Of a stretch of 64,000 nt of DNA, positions 17,676 to 26,222 are shown in pieces. Each line of letters opens with the position of its first letter. The stretch's first letter is position 1. Below the pieces are notes generated by a model. That model worked only from the letters and a program-made list of their open reading frames with translations, ran no database searches and had not been told where the DNA came from. This DNA comes from Thiemannella venezuelensis. Lineage in GTDB: Bacteria > Actinomycetota > Actinomycetes > Streptosporangiales > Streptosporangiaceae. The position numbers and the translations under genes were made by a program. The stretch is from assembly GCF_014203605.1 (NCBI RefSeq), contig NZ_JACHJJ010000004.1, forward strand, positions 337,946 to 401,945. The letters are read 5' to 3'.

Positions 17676-19748
17676 CTACGCGATCAGGCCGGTGTGGTGG
17701 GCGAGGAAGGCGAGCTGGTCGGCGGCGAGCTCGACGCTCTTGCTGACCGCACGGGCGCCGTGGCCGGTCTCGGCCTCGTTGCGCAGCAGGATCGGCCGGT
17801 CGGCCGCCTGGGCGTGCTGGAGCGCGGCGCACATCTTCCAGGCGTGCAGCGGGTGCACCCGCGTGTCGGACTGGAAGACGGTGAACAGCGTCGCCGGGTA
17901 GGAGACGCCCTCCCGGACGCGGTGGTACGGGGAGTAGGACCAGAGCCAGCCGAACTCCTCGGGCTCGGCGGCGGTGCCGTACTCGACGTTCCAGGTCGCG
18001 CCGAGACCGAAGAGCTCGTAGCGGACCATGTCGAGCAGCGGCGCCGAGCAGACCACCGCGGCGTACAGGTCGGGGCGCTGGGTGAGGGCGGCGCCGACCA
18101 GCAGGCCTCCGTTGGAGCCGCCGGAGATCGCCAGCATGGACGGGTCGGTGACGCCGGCGGCGATCAGGTGCTCGGCCGCCGCGTGCAGGTCGTCGAAGAC
18201 GTTCTGCTTGTTGGCGAGCATGCCCGCCCGGTGCCAGTCCTCCCCCTGCTCGCCGCCGCCGCGCAGCTGGGCGATGGCGTAGGCGCCGCCCGCCTCCACC
18301 CAGGTCAGGATCGAGGCGGAGTAGCCCGGGGTCATCGCGAGGCCGAAGCCGCCGTAGCCGTACAGGATCGTCGGGCGGGGGCCCTGCGTCCCGGGCTTGG
18401 AGATGACCAGCATGTGCACCTCGGTGCCGTCGGCCGATCGGTAGACGACCTGCTCGGTGGTGACGGCGGGCACCTCGACCGCGCCGGGCGAGGCGGCCCA
18501 GAGGGTGGTCTCCCCGGTGCGGGCGTCGTAGCGCTGGACGGTCGGCGGGGTGGTGTTGTCGGTGTAGCCGAACCAGGCCTCGTGGCCGCCCTCGGGACGC
18601 TCGCTGATGCCGCCGATCGTGCCCAGCCCCGGGGTCGGCACCGCGCCGATCCGCTCGCCGGTGCGCAGGTCGTGCACGGTGATCTCGCTGATCGCGTGGC
18701 GGGTCCAGCCGACCAGCATGACCGGCCGCTCGAGGTCGTCGAGGATCGCGAAGTCCGAGAGCACGGCCTCGGGGTCCTGCGGGACCAGGTCGCGCCAGTG
18801 CTCGGCCTGCGGGGCGGCGGGGTCGGTCACGCAGATCCGGGCGCGGGGGGCGTCGCGGTCGGTGAAGACGTAGAACAGCCCGTCGCGGCCGAAGACCAGG
18901 CCGGTCTGGGCGTCCACCCCCTCCTGGACGACGACCAGCTCCGGCGCCTCGGGGGAGGAGGCGTGCAGGTCCGCGACCCACAGGTCGTTGCGGGGCGCGG
19001 TGCCCCGGGAGGCGGAGATCTGCAGCCACCGGCCGTCGCGGGAGACCGAGACGCCGTAGTAGTTGGTCTTCTCCATGCCGTCACCGAAGATCAGGACGTC
19101 GTCCTCGGTGGAGGAGCCGACCCGGTGCAGGTAGACCCGGCGGTGGAACTGCTCCTCGCCCTCGGGCACCTCCAGGGCGGGCAGCCTGCGCACGTAGTAG
19201 AACGCCTCGCCGCCGGGGAGCCAGGCGACGGGGGAGTAGCGGCACCGGTCGATCGGCCCCTCGATCCGGGTCCCGGTCGCGATGTCCATCAGGTAGAGGT
19301 TGGACTCCTCGTCGCCGCCGACCGAGATCTGGTAGGCCAGCAGGCGGCCCTCCTTGTCGGGCTGCCAGGCGTCGAGCGTGGTCAGGCCGGTCGGGTCGAG
19401 CCCCATCGGGTCCAGCAGCGCCCGCTCGGCGCCGCCGGGGTCGACGGTGTAGAGCACGGCGTGTTCCTGCTCCGGGGTGCGCCGCATGAACAGCCGCCGC
19501 TCGCCCCGCCAGACCGGGGCTCCGACCGAACCGGAGCGCAGCAGCTCCGCGACGCGGGCCCGGAACCTCTCGCGTCCGGCGAGTCCGCCCGTCTCCGACG
19601 CGAACAGGGCCTCCTGGGCGGCCAGCCACTCCTTGGCCGCGGGGTCGTCGGGATCCTCCAGCCAGCGGTAGGGGTCGGGGACGGGGACGCCGTGGAGATC
19701 GTCGACGACGTCGTCACGGCGGGCGGGCGGGTACGGCTGTCGCGTCAT
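17676..19748 (-). CDS. Prolyl oligopeptidase family serine peptidase (S9A)
   Basis: Serine peptidase of 690 residues that cleaves short peptides, typically after proline. Seen: the N-terminal alpha/beta segment PDPYRWLEDPDDPAAKEWLAAQ, a long seven-bladed propeller region, and a C-terminal hydrolase domain with YGYGGFG, the nucleophile elbow GGSNGGLLVGA (Ser), DTRVHPLHA-type Asp segment, and the catalytic His in ETGHGAR. No signal peptide is present with the ATG at 19748, so the protein is cytoplasmic. A longer open frame upstream is not supported; TAGGGT on the coding strand (19756-19761 on plus) lies 7 bases before the ATG and would make this mRNA leaderless. Confidence 0.93.
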   Translation of the reverse strand: MTRQPYPPARRDDVVDDLHGVPVPDPYRWLEDPDDPAAKEWLAAQEALFASETGGLAGRERFRARVAELLRSGSVGAPVWRGERRLFMRRTPEQEHAVLYTVDPGGAERALLDPMGLDPTGLTTLDAWQPDKEGRLLAYQISVGGDEESNLYLMDIATGTRIEGPIDRCRYSPVAWLPGGEAFYYVRRLPALEVPEGEEQFHRRVYLHRVGSSTEDDVLIFGDGMEKTNYYGVSVSRDGRWLQISASRGTAPRNDLWVADLHASSPEAPELVVVQEGVDAQTGLVFGRDGLFYVFTDRDAPRARICVTDPAAPQAEHWRDLVPQDPEAVLSDFAILDDLERPVMLVGWTRHAISEITVHDLRTGERIGAVPTPGLGTIGGISERPEGGHEAWFGYTDNTTPPTVQRYDARTGETTLWAASPGAVEVPAVTTEQVVYRSADGTEVHMLVISKPGTQGPRPTILYGYGGFGLAMTPGYSASILTWVEAGGAYAIAQLRGGGEQGEDWHRAGMLANKQNVFDDLHAAAEHLIAAGVTDPSMLAISGGSNGGLLVGAALTQRPDLYAAVVCSAPLLDMVRYELFGLGATWNVEYGTAAEPEEFGWLWSYSPYHRVREGVSYPATLFTVFQSDTRVHPLHAWKMCAALQHAQAADRPILLRNEAETGHGARAVSKSVELAADQLAFLAHHTGLIA

Positions 19749-20067
19749 GGCTGGAACCCTACGACCTCCGGCCGGTGCCGGGGCGCCCCTACGGGAACCG
19801 GCGTACGCGCAGGCCCTGCCAGGAGTGAAGAACCGGTAATGGGGGAATAAAGCACACCAGGAGTCCCACCAGTCATTTATGGGTGGCGGGCACGCCGACA
19901 CAGCAGCCAAACTTGGTCCAGGACGGTGCCGTGGTGAACCATCCGCTGGGCCGTCCGGCGGAGGTCATCGTGACGGAATCGACCGGGTCCCAGGAGGGGC
20001 CGCAAATCGGGGCACGCAAGACCGTGCCCCCTGTCCGGACGCGCCGTGTGCCGGGAAAGGCACGCTG
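19749..20067. promoter_or_regulatory. Divergent intergenic region (S9 peptidase / HNH gene)
   Basis: No gene supported. It holds the leaderless-type -10 box of the peptidase at 19756-19761 and the HNH ribosome site (GGGAAAGG near 20053). Open frames across it are shadows that merely extend the HNH frame. Confidence 0.5.
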
Positions 20068-20577
20068 ATGCGTCAAGTCCTGCTGCTCAACGCCACCTAC
20101 GAACCCCTGACCACCCTCTCCCTGCACCGGGCCGTCGTGCTCGTGCTCAGGGAGAAGGCCGACGTCGTCCACCGCGACGGGCGGGGCGCCGTGCTCCGCT
20201 CGGCCAGCCGCACGCTCGACGTGCCGTCGGTGATCAGGCTTCGCCGCTATGTCCGTATCCCCTACCGGTCGCGGATCCCGCTGACCAGGACCGCCCTGAT
20301 GCGCCGGGACGACTACCGGTGCGCCTACTGCGGCCAGCGGGCCGAGACCATCGACCACGTGATCCCCCGTTCGCGCGGCGGAGCCCACACGTGGGAGAAC
20401 TGCGTGGCCTCGTGCACCACGTGCAACCACCGCAAGGCCGACCGGCTCCTGGAGGAGCTGGGGTGGACGCTGAACGTGGCCCCGGTGGTGCCGCGGGGCG
20501 TGCACTGGCGGCTGATCGGCGCGCACATCGTCGGCGACCCCCAGTGGGCGCCCTACCTGGCGGAGAACGCGGCCTGA
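20068..20577 (+). CDS. HNH endonuclease-domain protein
   Basis: Protein of 169 residues of the actinobacterial group of single-domain HNH proteins. A conserved N-terminal domain (LLLNATYEPLTTLSLHRAVVLVLREKADVV) precedes the HNH nuclease fold RRDDYRCAYCGQRAETIDHVIPRSRGGAHTWENCVASCTTCNHRKADR, with two CxxC zinc pairs and the DH..H/N catalytic residues. The family is widespread and its target is not established; it is not linked here to a methylase or mobile element. ATG 20068 follows GGGAAAGG. A strong hairpin ends the unit at 20585-20620. Confidence 0.9.
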   Translation: MRQVLLLNATYEPLTTLSLHRAVVLVLREKADVVHRDGRGAVLRSASRTLDVPSVIRLRRYVRIPYRSRIPLTRTALMRRDDYRCAYCGQRAETIDHVIPRSRGGAHTWENCVASCTTCNHRKADRLLEELGWTLNVAPVVPRGVHWRLIGAHIVGDPQWAPYLAENAA

Positions 20578-20584
20578 CGCCGCG

Positions 20585-20620
20585 GGGCGGCCGGGCACCC
20601 GCTCGGGTGCCCGGCCGCCC
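20585..20620 (+). terminator. Terminator of the HNH gene
   Basis: Perfect 16-base stem (GGGCGGCCGGGCACCC at 20585-20600 with 20605-20620) and a four-base loop, eight bases after the stop. Confidence 0.85.
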
Positions 20621-20682
20621 GCGTTCTCGCGGCGCCATGCGGGCGTTCGTACGGCGCCGGCCCGAGTGGGTACTCTGTGGCC

Positions 20683-20889
20683 ATGCCTCGCTACGACTTC
20701 CGCTGCCGCGCCTGCGGCTCCACCTTCGAGCTGTCGCGCCCGATGGCGCGGTCCGACGAGCCGGCGGCATGCCCCGCCGGACACGACGACACCGTCCGGC
20801 TGCTGTCCACGGTCGCCGTGACGGGAGGCGCCGCAGCCCCCCGCCCCGCCGGCGGCGGGGGCTGCTGCGGGGGAGGCTGCTGCGGCTGA
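20683..20889 (+). CDS. FmdB-family zinc ribbon protein
   Basis: Small protein of 68 residues with the FmdB/CxxC putative regulatory zinc-ribbon start MPRYDFRCRACGSTFEL and a second pair in AACPAGHDD (Cys plus His). After a short linker it ends in a Gly/Cys-rich tail (GGGGCCGGGCCG) that adds four cysteines, as often seen in actinobacterial members. The function is not established; roles in regulation or metal handling have been suggested. ATG 20683 is 6 bases after TACTCT (20671-20676), consistent with a leaderless message. Confidence 0.85.
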   Translation: MPRYDFRCRACGSTFELSRPMARSDEPAACPAGHDDTVRLLSTVAVTGGAAAPRPAGGGGCCGGGCCG

Positions 20890-20902
20890 CCCCGCATCGG
20901 AC

Positions 20903-20920
20903 GCCGCCGGCTCCGGCGGC
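20903..20920. terminator. Hairpin between fmdB-like and WYL genes
   Basis: GCCGCCGG at 20903-20910 pairs with CCGGCGGC at 20913-20920 across a 2-base loop, between two convergent stops. Confidence 0.6.
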
Positions 20921-20928
20921 CCGGTGCG

Positions 20929-21414
20929 TTATGCCGCGCGCTTGCCCTGGAAGGGCAGGAAGCCCTCGGGCCGGTGCGGGCGGGCGGGGACGAACGTGGG
21001 TTCGGTGGCGATGATCCGGTCGAACCGGAAGGCGCGGATCGCGCCGCGCATGCGGCACATGCCGACGAGATACCAGTGCTCGCGGTGGACCATGCAGGTC
21101 ACCGGGTCGACGTCGCGGACGGTGACCCGGCCGGAGACGTCGCGGTAGTGCAGGCGGATCACGAGCCGGGAGGTGATGGCGCTCGCGATGGTCCTTGCCC
21201 GGTCGGCGACCGGGGCGGGCAGCGGGGCGGTCAGGGTGGCGAGGGTGGCGGCCACGACGTCGTCTCCGAGCTCCAGGTGCTCGAAGGCGTGGCGGAGACC
21301 GTGCCGGGCGGCGTCGGCCTGGGGGCCCGAACCCAGATGGGCGAGGGAGAGGGCGAGGGCGGCGATCTCGGCGGTCGTCAGGGGGCTGGTGGGGGACTTC
21401 ACGACGTTTGCCAT
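20929..21414 (-). CDS. Stand-alone WYL-domain protein
   Basis: Protein of 161 residues containing a WYL ligand-sensing domain: LVIRLHYRDVSGRVTVRDVDPVTC, HREHWYLVGMCRMRGAIRAFRFDRI. WYL domains bind nucleic-acid-type ligands and regulate DNA-damage, phage-defence and CRISPR systems, usually behind an N-terminal helix-turn-helix. Here the ~70 residues before the WYL domain are helical (TTAEIAALALSLAHLG...) but I see no clear DNA-binding motif, so this is a short or truncated form. AGAATA at 21421-21426 (TATTCT on the coding strand) lies 6 bases before the ATG, suggesting a leaderless mRNA. Confidence 0.83.
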   Translation of the reverse strand: MANVVKSPTSPLTTAEIAALALSLAHLGSGPQADAARHGLRHAFEHLELGDDVVAATLATLTAPLPAPVADRARTIASAITSRLVIRLHYRDVSGRVTVRDVDPVTCMVHREHWYLVGMCRMRGAIRAFRFDRIIATEPTFVPARPHRPEGFLPFQGKRAA

Positions 21415-21607
21415 GCTTCAAGAATAGGTCCCGGCACCGACATTTTTCGAACAGAGATGCCGGGTTCTCTGGACTGTAGCCTCCTGGCGACATACCACGA
21501 CATTTGCGTACGAAAAGCCGGAACGGGCACCTCCGGCCGCCCGCCGTACCGGCGCCGCCGGGTGCAGGGGCCGCCGCGGCGGACGAGCGGTCATGCCCGG
21601 GGACGGG

Positions 21608-21639
21608 TCGCCCGTGCCGGGGACACCCGGCACGGGCGA
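21608..21639 (-). terminator. Terminator of ilvD
   Basis: Perfect 14-base stem (TCGCCCGTGCCGGG at 21608-21621 with 21626-21639), loop GACA, 27 bases past the ilvD stop. Confidence 0.85.
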
Positions 21640-21666
21640 GAGGCGATGCGGGGCCGCCCCGGAGGC

Positions 21667-23505
21667 CTACCGGGAGAGCTGGGACAGGTCGCGGGAGGCG
21701 CCGGTGGAGGCGGAGGTGGTCAGCGCGGCGTAGGCCTGGAGCGCGGCGGTCACCGGACGGTGGCGGTCGCGCGGACGGTAGCCGCCCAGGTCGGCCAGGA
21801 CCCTCTCCCTGCGGGCGGCCAGCTCGGCCTCCGCCACCCTCAGCTCGATCGAGCGGCCCGGGATGTCGATCTCGATGAGGTCGCCGTCCTCGACCAGGGC
21901 GATGGTGCCGCCCTCGGCCGCCTCCGGGGAGGCGTGGCCGATGGACAGGCCGCTCGTGCCGCCGGAGAAGCGGCCGTCGGTGATCAGGGCGCAGGCCTTG
22001 CCCAGGCCCTTGCCCTTCAGGAACGAGGTCGGGTAGAGCATCTCCTGCATGCCCGGCCCGCCCTTGGGCCCCTCGTAGCGGATGACGACGACGTCGCCCT
22101 CCTTGACCCGGTTGTTCAGGATGCCCTCGACGGCGTCCTCCTGGGACTCGAAGACCACGGCCGGCCCGGAGAACCGCCAGATCGACTCGTCCACCCCGGC
22201 GGTCTTGACGATGCACCCCTCCACGGCGATGTTGCCGTAGAGCACGGCCAGGCCGCCGTCACGGGTGTAGGCGTGCTCCATGTCGCGGATGCAGCCGCCC
22301 TCGCGGTCGAGGTCGAGGGAGTCCCAGCGGGCGTCCTGGGAGTAGGGCTTGACGGTGCGGACGTTGCCGGGGGCGGCGTGCCACAGCTCGACCGCCTCGG
22401 GCAGCGCCTTCGGCGAGCGCACGTCCCAGGCGTCGAGGTAGTCGCCCAGCGTGCCGCCGTTGACGGTGTTGACGTCCCGGTGGAGCAGGCCGCCCCGGTC
22501 GAGCTCGCCGAGGATGGCCGGGATGCCGCCCGCGCGGTGCACGTCCTCGACGTGGTACTTGTCGGTGGCGGGGGCGACCTTGCTCAGGCACGGCACCCGG
22601 AGCGAGATCTCGTTGATCTCCTTGAGGCCGAAGTCGACCCCGGCCTCGCGGGCCGCGGCGAGGATGTGCAGGATCGTGTTGGTCGAGCCGCCCATCGCCA
22701 CGTCCAGCGCCATGGCGTTCTCGAACGCCTCCTTGGTGGCGATGGCGCGCGGCAGCACGCTGGAGTCGTCCTGCTCGTAGTAGCGGCGGGTGATCTCCAC
22801 CAGCTGCCGCCCGGCGTCCTGGAACAACTTCTTGCGGGCCTTGTGGGCGGCGAGGATCGTGCCGTTTCCGGGCAGTGCCAGGCCGATGGCCTCGGCCAGG
22901 CAGTTCATGGAGTTGGCGGTGAACATGCCGCTGCACGAGCCGCAGGTCGGGCAGGCGTTCTCCTCCAGCTCCAGCAGCTCCTCGTCGGAGACGCTGTCGT
23001 CGGCGGAGGCGATCATCGGGTCGATCAGGTCGAGCTTCCTGCCGGGCGTCTTGCCGGCCTCCATCGGCCCGCCGGAGACGAAGACCGTGGGGATGTTGAG
23101 CCGGAAGGCCGCCAGGAGCATGCCGGGAGTGATCTTGTCGCAGTTGGAGACGCAGATCAGCGCGTCGGCGCAGTGGGCGTTCACCATGTACTCGACCGCG
23201 TCGGCGATCAGCTCGCGGCTCGGCAGGGAGTAGAGCATGCCGCCGTGGCCCATCGCGATGCCGTCGTCCACCGCGATCGTGTTGAACTCGCGCGGGATCG
23301 CGCCCGCCTCGCGGATCGCCCCGGCGACGACGTCGCCGACCTCGCGCAGGTGGACGTGGCCGGGGACGAACTGGGTGAAGCTGTTGGCCACCGCGATGAT
23401 CGGTTTGCCGAAGTCACCGCCGGCTACGCCCGTCGCCCGGAGCAGGGCCCGGGCTCCGGCCATGTTCCTGCCGTGAGTGACCGTACGAGACCTGAGGGCG
23501 GGCAT
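21667..23505 (-). CDS. ilvD: Dihydroxy-acid dehydratase
   Basis: Fe-S dehydratase of 612 residues for the fourth step of isoleucine/valine synthesis, turning 2,3-dihydroxy acids into 2-keto acids in the cytoplasm. Typical segments are seen throughout: [36 protein letters not shown], the cluster cysteines in [13 protein letters not shown] and [18 protein letters not shown], and [11 protein letters not shown] with [15 protein letters not shown] near the end. ATG 23505 has GGGAGAAG upstream. It is a single gene, not joined to other ilv genes here. A very long open frame on the opposite strand (from about 20974) is an antisense artefact of high G+C content. Confidence 0.97.
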   Translation of the reverse strand: MPALRSRTVTHGRNMAGARALLRATGVAGGDFGKPIIAVANSFTQFVPGHVHLREVGDVVAGAIREAGAIPREFNTIAVDDGIAMGHGGMLYSLPSRELIADAVEYMVNAHCADALICVSNCDKITPGMLLAAFRLNIPTVFVSGGPMEAGKTPGRKLDLIDPMIASADDSVSDEELLELEENACPTCGSCSGMFTANSMNCLAEAIGLALPGNGTILAAHKARKKLFQDAGRQLVEITRRYYEQDDSSVLPRAIATKEAFENAMALDVAMGGSTNTILHILAAAREAGVDFGLKEINEISLRVPCLSKVAPATDKYHVEDVHRAGGIPAILGELDRGGLLHRDVNTVNGGTLGDYLDAWDVRSPKALPEAVELWHAAPGNVRTVKPYSQDARWDSLDLDREGGCIRDMEHAYTRDGGLAVLYGNIAVEGCIVKTAGVDESIWRFSGPAVVFESQEDAVEGILNNRVKEGDVVVIRYEGPKGGPGMQEMLYPTSFLKGKGLGKACALITDGRFSGGTSGLSIGHASPEAAEGGTIALVEDGDLIEIDIPGRSIELRVAEAELAARRERVLADLGGYRPRDRHRPVTAALQAYAALTTSASTGASRDLSQLSR

Positions 23506-23626
23506 GACGCTTCTCCCATCATCGACACTGAGTCTTCAAATGGTACGTCCAGCGCCCGGCTGGTGAGACCCGGCGTCCACTCGGCGGACGCCGGTCCGGC
23601 GGGCGCGGAGATCCCGGGCATGAGGA

Positions 23627-23651
23627 CGCCCGGCGGCGGAGCCACCGGGCG
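23627..23651 (-). terminator. Hairpin after the NERD gene
   Basis: CGCCCGG-c-GGC pairs with GCC-a-CCGGGCG around loop GGA (one mismatch), 24 bases past the stop at 23676. Confidence 0.5.
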
Positions 23652-23675
23652 CGGGGAGGGGGCGCGGGGAGGGGG

Positions 23676-24578
23676 TCAGTGCTTGGACGGGACCTGCTGG
23701 GCCCTGCGGGAGGGCCGGGAGGGGCGCGAGGGCGCGTCCTGCGCGGCGGGCTCGGGATAACGCGCGGGCAGGACCCGCTCGGCGATCTCGTAGATCCGGC
23801 CGATCTCGGCGTCGGTGAGCGACCGCTCCCGCTTGGTGATCCATCTGCGGACGTGGCCGCCGTCGAAGACGTCGACCCCCCGGACGTTGAGGACCTTCCA
23901 CGGGACGGGCGGCCCGTAGATCGCCAGGGACGGGATGATGACGATCTCGCGGCCGAGCGCCTGGCCGATCAGCTCGGCGGCCCGGTCGGCCTCCCACTGG
24001 GCCTCGTCGAGCCGGACCTTCTGCGAGAACGGGCCGTGGAACAACTTGCGGTGCGACATGGCGCGCACCGGGAGCCGCCGGTCCCACTTCTCGGAGTCGA
24101 CGGCGTAGACCCCGGTGGGGCCGATGACCAGGTGGTCGATCTGGGCCTCGCTGTCCGGGATCGCCCGCGCGTGCAGGGTGCGGTAGCCCCTGCGCTCCAG
24201 GCCCTTCAGCTGGGCCTCCGTGCGCCGTTCCGCGACCGAGGCGCGCCGCCAGGCGGGCACCGTCGAGTGCGAGCGGGCGCGCAGCACCGTGTCGGCGATG
24301 GCGGCGGCGACCGCGGCGGTGACGCCCGCACGCCAGCTGAGCAGCAGGAAGCCCGCGGCCACCCCCACGACGACCGCGATCAGCGCGCGGCGCACCAGCG
24401 GGCGGTAACGGGGATGCCTGAGCAGGCTCAGCAGGGAGACCCGCTCGACGGGCGCGTACGTAGACGCGGGCACGGCCGGACGAGCCGCCGGCCTCTTGTC
24501 GGTCGGGCCCTCGCCGGCCCAAATCGGTGACGTAGTGTTACCGTCTTCTGGCACCTGACCGGAATCCACGTGACTCAC
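23676..24578 (-). CDS. NERD-domain membrane protein
   Basis: Protein of 300 residues. A polar N-terminal tail (about 1-60) leads to one or two hydrophobic helices near 64-95 (ALIAVVVGVAAGFLLLSW). The NERD (nuclease-related) domain follows: EAQLKGLERRGYRTLHARAIPDSEAQIDHLVIGPTGVYAVDSEKWDRRLP, with the D/E-x-K type residues of the restriction-endonuclease fold in QIDHLVIG and VDSEKW. The tail is basic and Pro/Ser-rich. NERD proteins are suspected DNA-processing or defence-related factors, with no firm function for this membrane-anchored form. It is divergent from the amidase gene. Confidence 0.85.
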   Translation of the reverse strand: MSHVDSGQVPEDGNTTSPIWAGEGPTDKRPAARPAVPASTYAPVERVSLLSLLRHPRYRPLVRRALIAVVVGVAAGFLLLSWRAGVTAAVAAAIADTVLRARSHSTVPAWRRASVAERRTEAQLKGLERRGYRTLHARAIPDSEAQIDHLVIGPTGVYAVDSEKWDRRLPVRAMSHRKLFHGPFSQKVRLDEAQWEADRAAELIGQALGREIVIIPSLAIYGPPVPWKVLNVRGVDVFDGGHVRRWITKRERSLTDAEIGRIYEIAERVLPARYPEPAAQDAPSRPSRPSRRAQQVPSKH

Positions 24579-24664
24579 CGTAGCTGACCTTCAAACGGGG
24601 TGCCTAGTACTCCACAACTCACACTTTTGTGACCGCCGTCGTCCGCATGGCAGCGCGGGGAAGC

Positions 24665-24695
24665 GGGTATCTATACATATCTCTCTAGATAACCC
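24665..24695 (+). promoter_or_regulatory. Operator-like inverted repeat before the amidase gene
   Basis: GGGTATCTA (24665-24673) and TAGATAACCC (24686-24695) form a near-perfect inverted repeat with one extra base, in an A/T-rich island unlike the surroundings, 18-27 bases before the candidate GTG starts. It fits a GntR- or PadR-type operator; no matching regulator gene is adjacent. Confidence 0.5.
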
Positions 24696-24712
24696 TGCCG
24701 ACTCCGCCTACT

Positions 24713-26143
24713 GTGCGGGACGTGGCCCACATACATGATCTTACCGCTCTCGAGCAGGCGGCGGCCGTACGCCGCAGGGAGATCTCGCCGGTCGAGATCG
24801 CCGAGCACTACCTCGACCGCATCGCGCGGCTCGACCCCCGGGTCGGCGCCTACGTGACCGTCACCCCCGAGCTGGCCCTGGAGCAGGCGCACAAGGCCGA
24901 GGCCAGGGTGCTCGCGGGGGAGGACACCCCGCCGCTCCTCGGGGTGCCCGTCCCGATCAAGGACCTCAACCTGGTCAAGGACGTGCCGATCCACTTCGGC
25001 TCGGCGGTCTACGACGACTTCGTCGCCCCGGTGGACGACAGCGTGGTGGAGCGGCTCAGGGAGGCCGGGACGGTCATGCTCGGCAAGACGGCCACGCCCG
25101 AGTTCGGGATGCCCTGCTACACCGAGACCTCCGTCTCCCCGCCCACCCGGACGCCGTGGGACCTGTCCCGCTCGGCCGGCGGGTCCAGCGGCGGGGCCGC
25201 CGCCGCGGTCGCCGCGGGGCTGGCGCCCGCCGCGCAGGGCAGCGACGGGGCGGGTTCGATCCGCATCCCCGCCTCGGTCTGCGGGCTGTACGGCATCAAG
25301 CCCACCCGGGGCCGGATCAGCTTCGCCCCGATCATCCCCGACCTGGCGGGCCTGTCGACCAACGGTCCGCTGGCCAGGACCGTCGCCGACGCCGCCGCGC
25401 TGCTGGACGCGATGGCCCACGGCAATCCGGGCGACCTCTACCACGCGCCGCCGCCGGAGCTGGGCTCGTTCGCCGCCCACGTCGGCCGGGACCCGGGCCG
25501 GCTGCGGATCGCCCGCTACGCCGAGCCGCCGGTCCCCGGCGCGGTGGTGGACCCCGAGGTGCTGGCCGCCTACGAGCACGCCTCGGCGGAGCTGGCCGCC
25601 CTCGGCCACGAGGTGGTCGACATCGCGCCGCCGTTCTCGGCCGACCTGGTACCGCAGTTCGTCACGCTCTGGTACGCCTTCTCCTGCATGCACCCGGTGG
25701 ACCTCACCAAGCAGGACCGGCTCCGCCCGCTGACGGCCTGGCTGCGCGAGCGCGGCTACGCCACCCCGGCGCCCGACTTCCTCCAGGCGCAGTCGGCGCT
25801 CCAGCTCGCCACCCGGTTCGGCCTGATGGTCACCGACGAGTACGACGCGGTGCTCACCCCGACCGTCACCGCCCCGCCCCGGCCGGTGGGCTGGTTCGAG
25901 GAGGGCGGGGACCCGGAGGAGACCTTCGAGCGGATGAAGCGGTTCGCCGCCTTCCCCGCCATCTACAACGTCAGCGGCCAGCCGGCGGTCAACCTCCCGC
26001 TGCACTGGACGGCCGAGGGACTGCCGGTCGGGGTCATGCTGGCCGGGCGGTTCGGCGACGAGGCCACGCTGATCGCGGTCTCCGCGCAGCTCGAGGCGGC
26101 CAGGGGCGGTTTCTGGGGGGACCTGCGGCCGTCGGTCTGGTGA
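24713..26143 (+). CDS. Amidase signature-family hydrolase
   Basis: Enzyme of 476 residues that hydrolyses a carboxamide. The Ser-cisSer-Lys triad region is complete: KDLNLVKD with the base Lys near 83, SRSAGGSSGGAAAAVAAGLAPAAQG with the cis-Ser, and SDGAGSIRIPASVCGLYGIKPTRGRIS with the nucleophile Ser. The best match by eye is the 6-aminohexanoate-cyclic-dimer hydrolase-like/general amidase branch rather than GatA, because no gatC or gatB neighbours it. Two GTG codons (24713, 24722) are possible starts; neither has a strong ribosome site, so the message may be leaderless. The operator-like repeat just upstream suggests regulation. Confidence 0.9.
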   Translation: MRDVAHIHDLTALEQAAAVRRREISPVEIAEHYLDRIARLDPRVGAYVTVTPELALEQAHKAEARVLAGEDTPPLLGVPVPIKDLNLVKDVPIHFGSAVYDDFVAPVDDSVVERLREAGTVMLGKTATPEFGMPCYTETSVSPPTRTPWDLSRSAGGSSGGAAAAVAAGLAPAAQGSDGAGSIRIPASVCGLYGIKPTRGRISFAPIIPDLAGLSTNGPLARTVADAAALLDAMAHGNPGDLYHAPPPELGSFAAHVGRDPGRLRIARYAEPPVPGAVVDPEVLAAYEHASAELAALGHEVVDIAPPFSADLVPQFVTLWYAFSCMHPVDLTKQDRLRPLTAWLRERGYATPAPDFLQAQSALQLATRFGLMVTDEYDAVLTPTVTAPPRPVGWFEEGGDPEETFERMKRFAAFPAIYNVSGQPAVNLPLHWTAEGLPVGVMLAGRFGDEATLIAVSAQLEAARGGFWGDLRPSVW

Positions 26144-26186
26144 TCGGGCGCCGGTCCCGGCCCGTCCGGGAGCGCGGGAGCGCCTC

Positions 26187-26219
26187 CCGCCGCGGTCCCT
26201 GCGGGCAGGGCCGCGGCGG
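26187..26219. terminator. Bidirectional terminator
   Basis: CCGCCGCGG-T-CCCTG pairs with CAGGG-CCGCGGCGG (one bulge, loop CGGG) between the convergent amidase and 318-residue genes. Confidence 0.8.
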
Positions 26220-26222
26220 CCT

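Noticed and set aside
19749..19910. A 54-residue N-terminal extension of the S9 peptidase
   Set aside because: The extension is unrelated to the family, and a -10 box lies just before ATG 19748.
20974..23760. A 928-codon open frame opposite ilvD
   Set aside because: It is an antisense shadow of ilvD and the WYL gene: low-complexity Gly/Val/Arg protein, no domains, poor start. Long antisense frames are expected at this G+C content.
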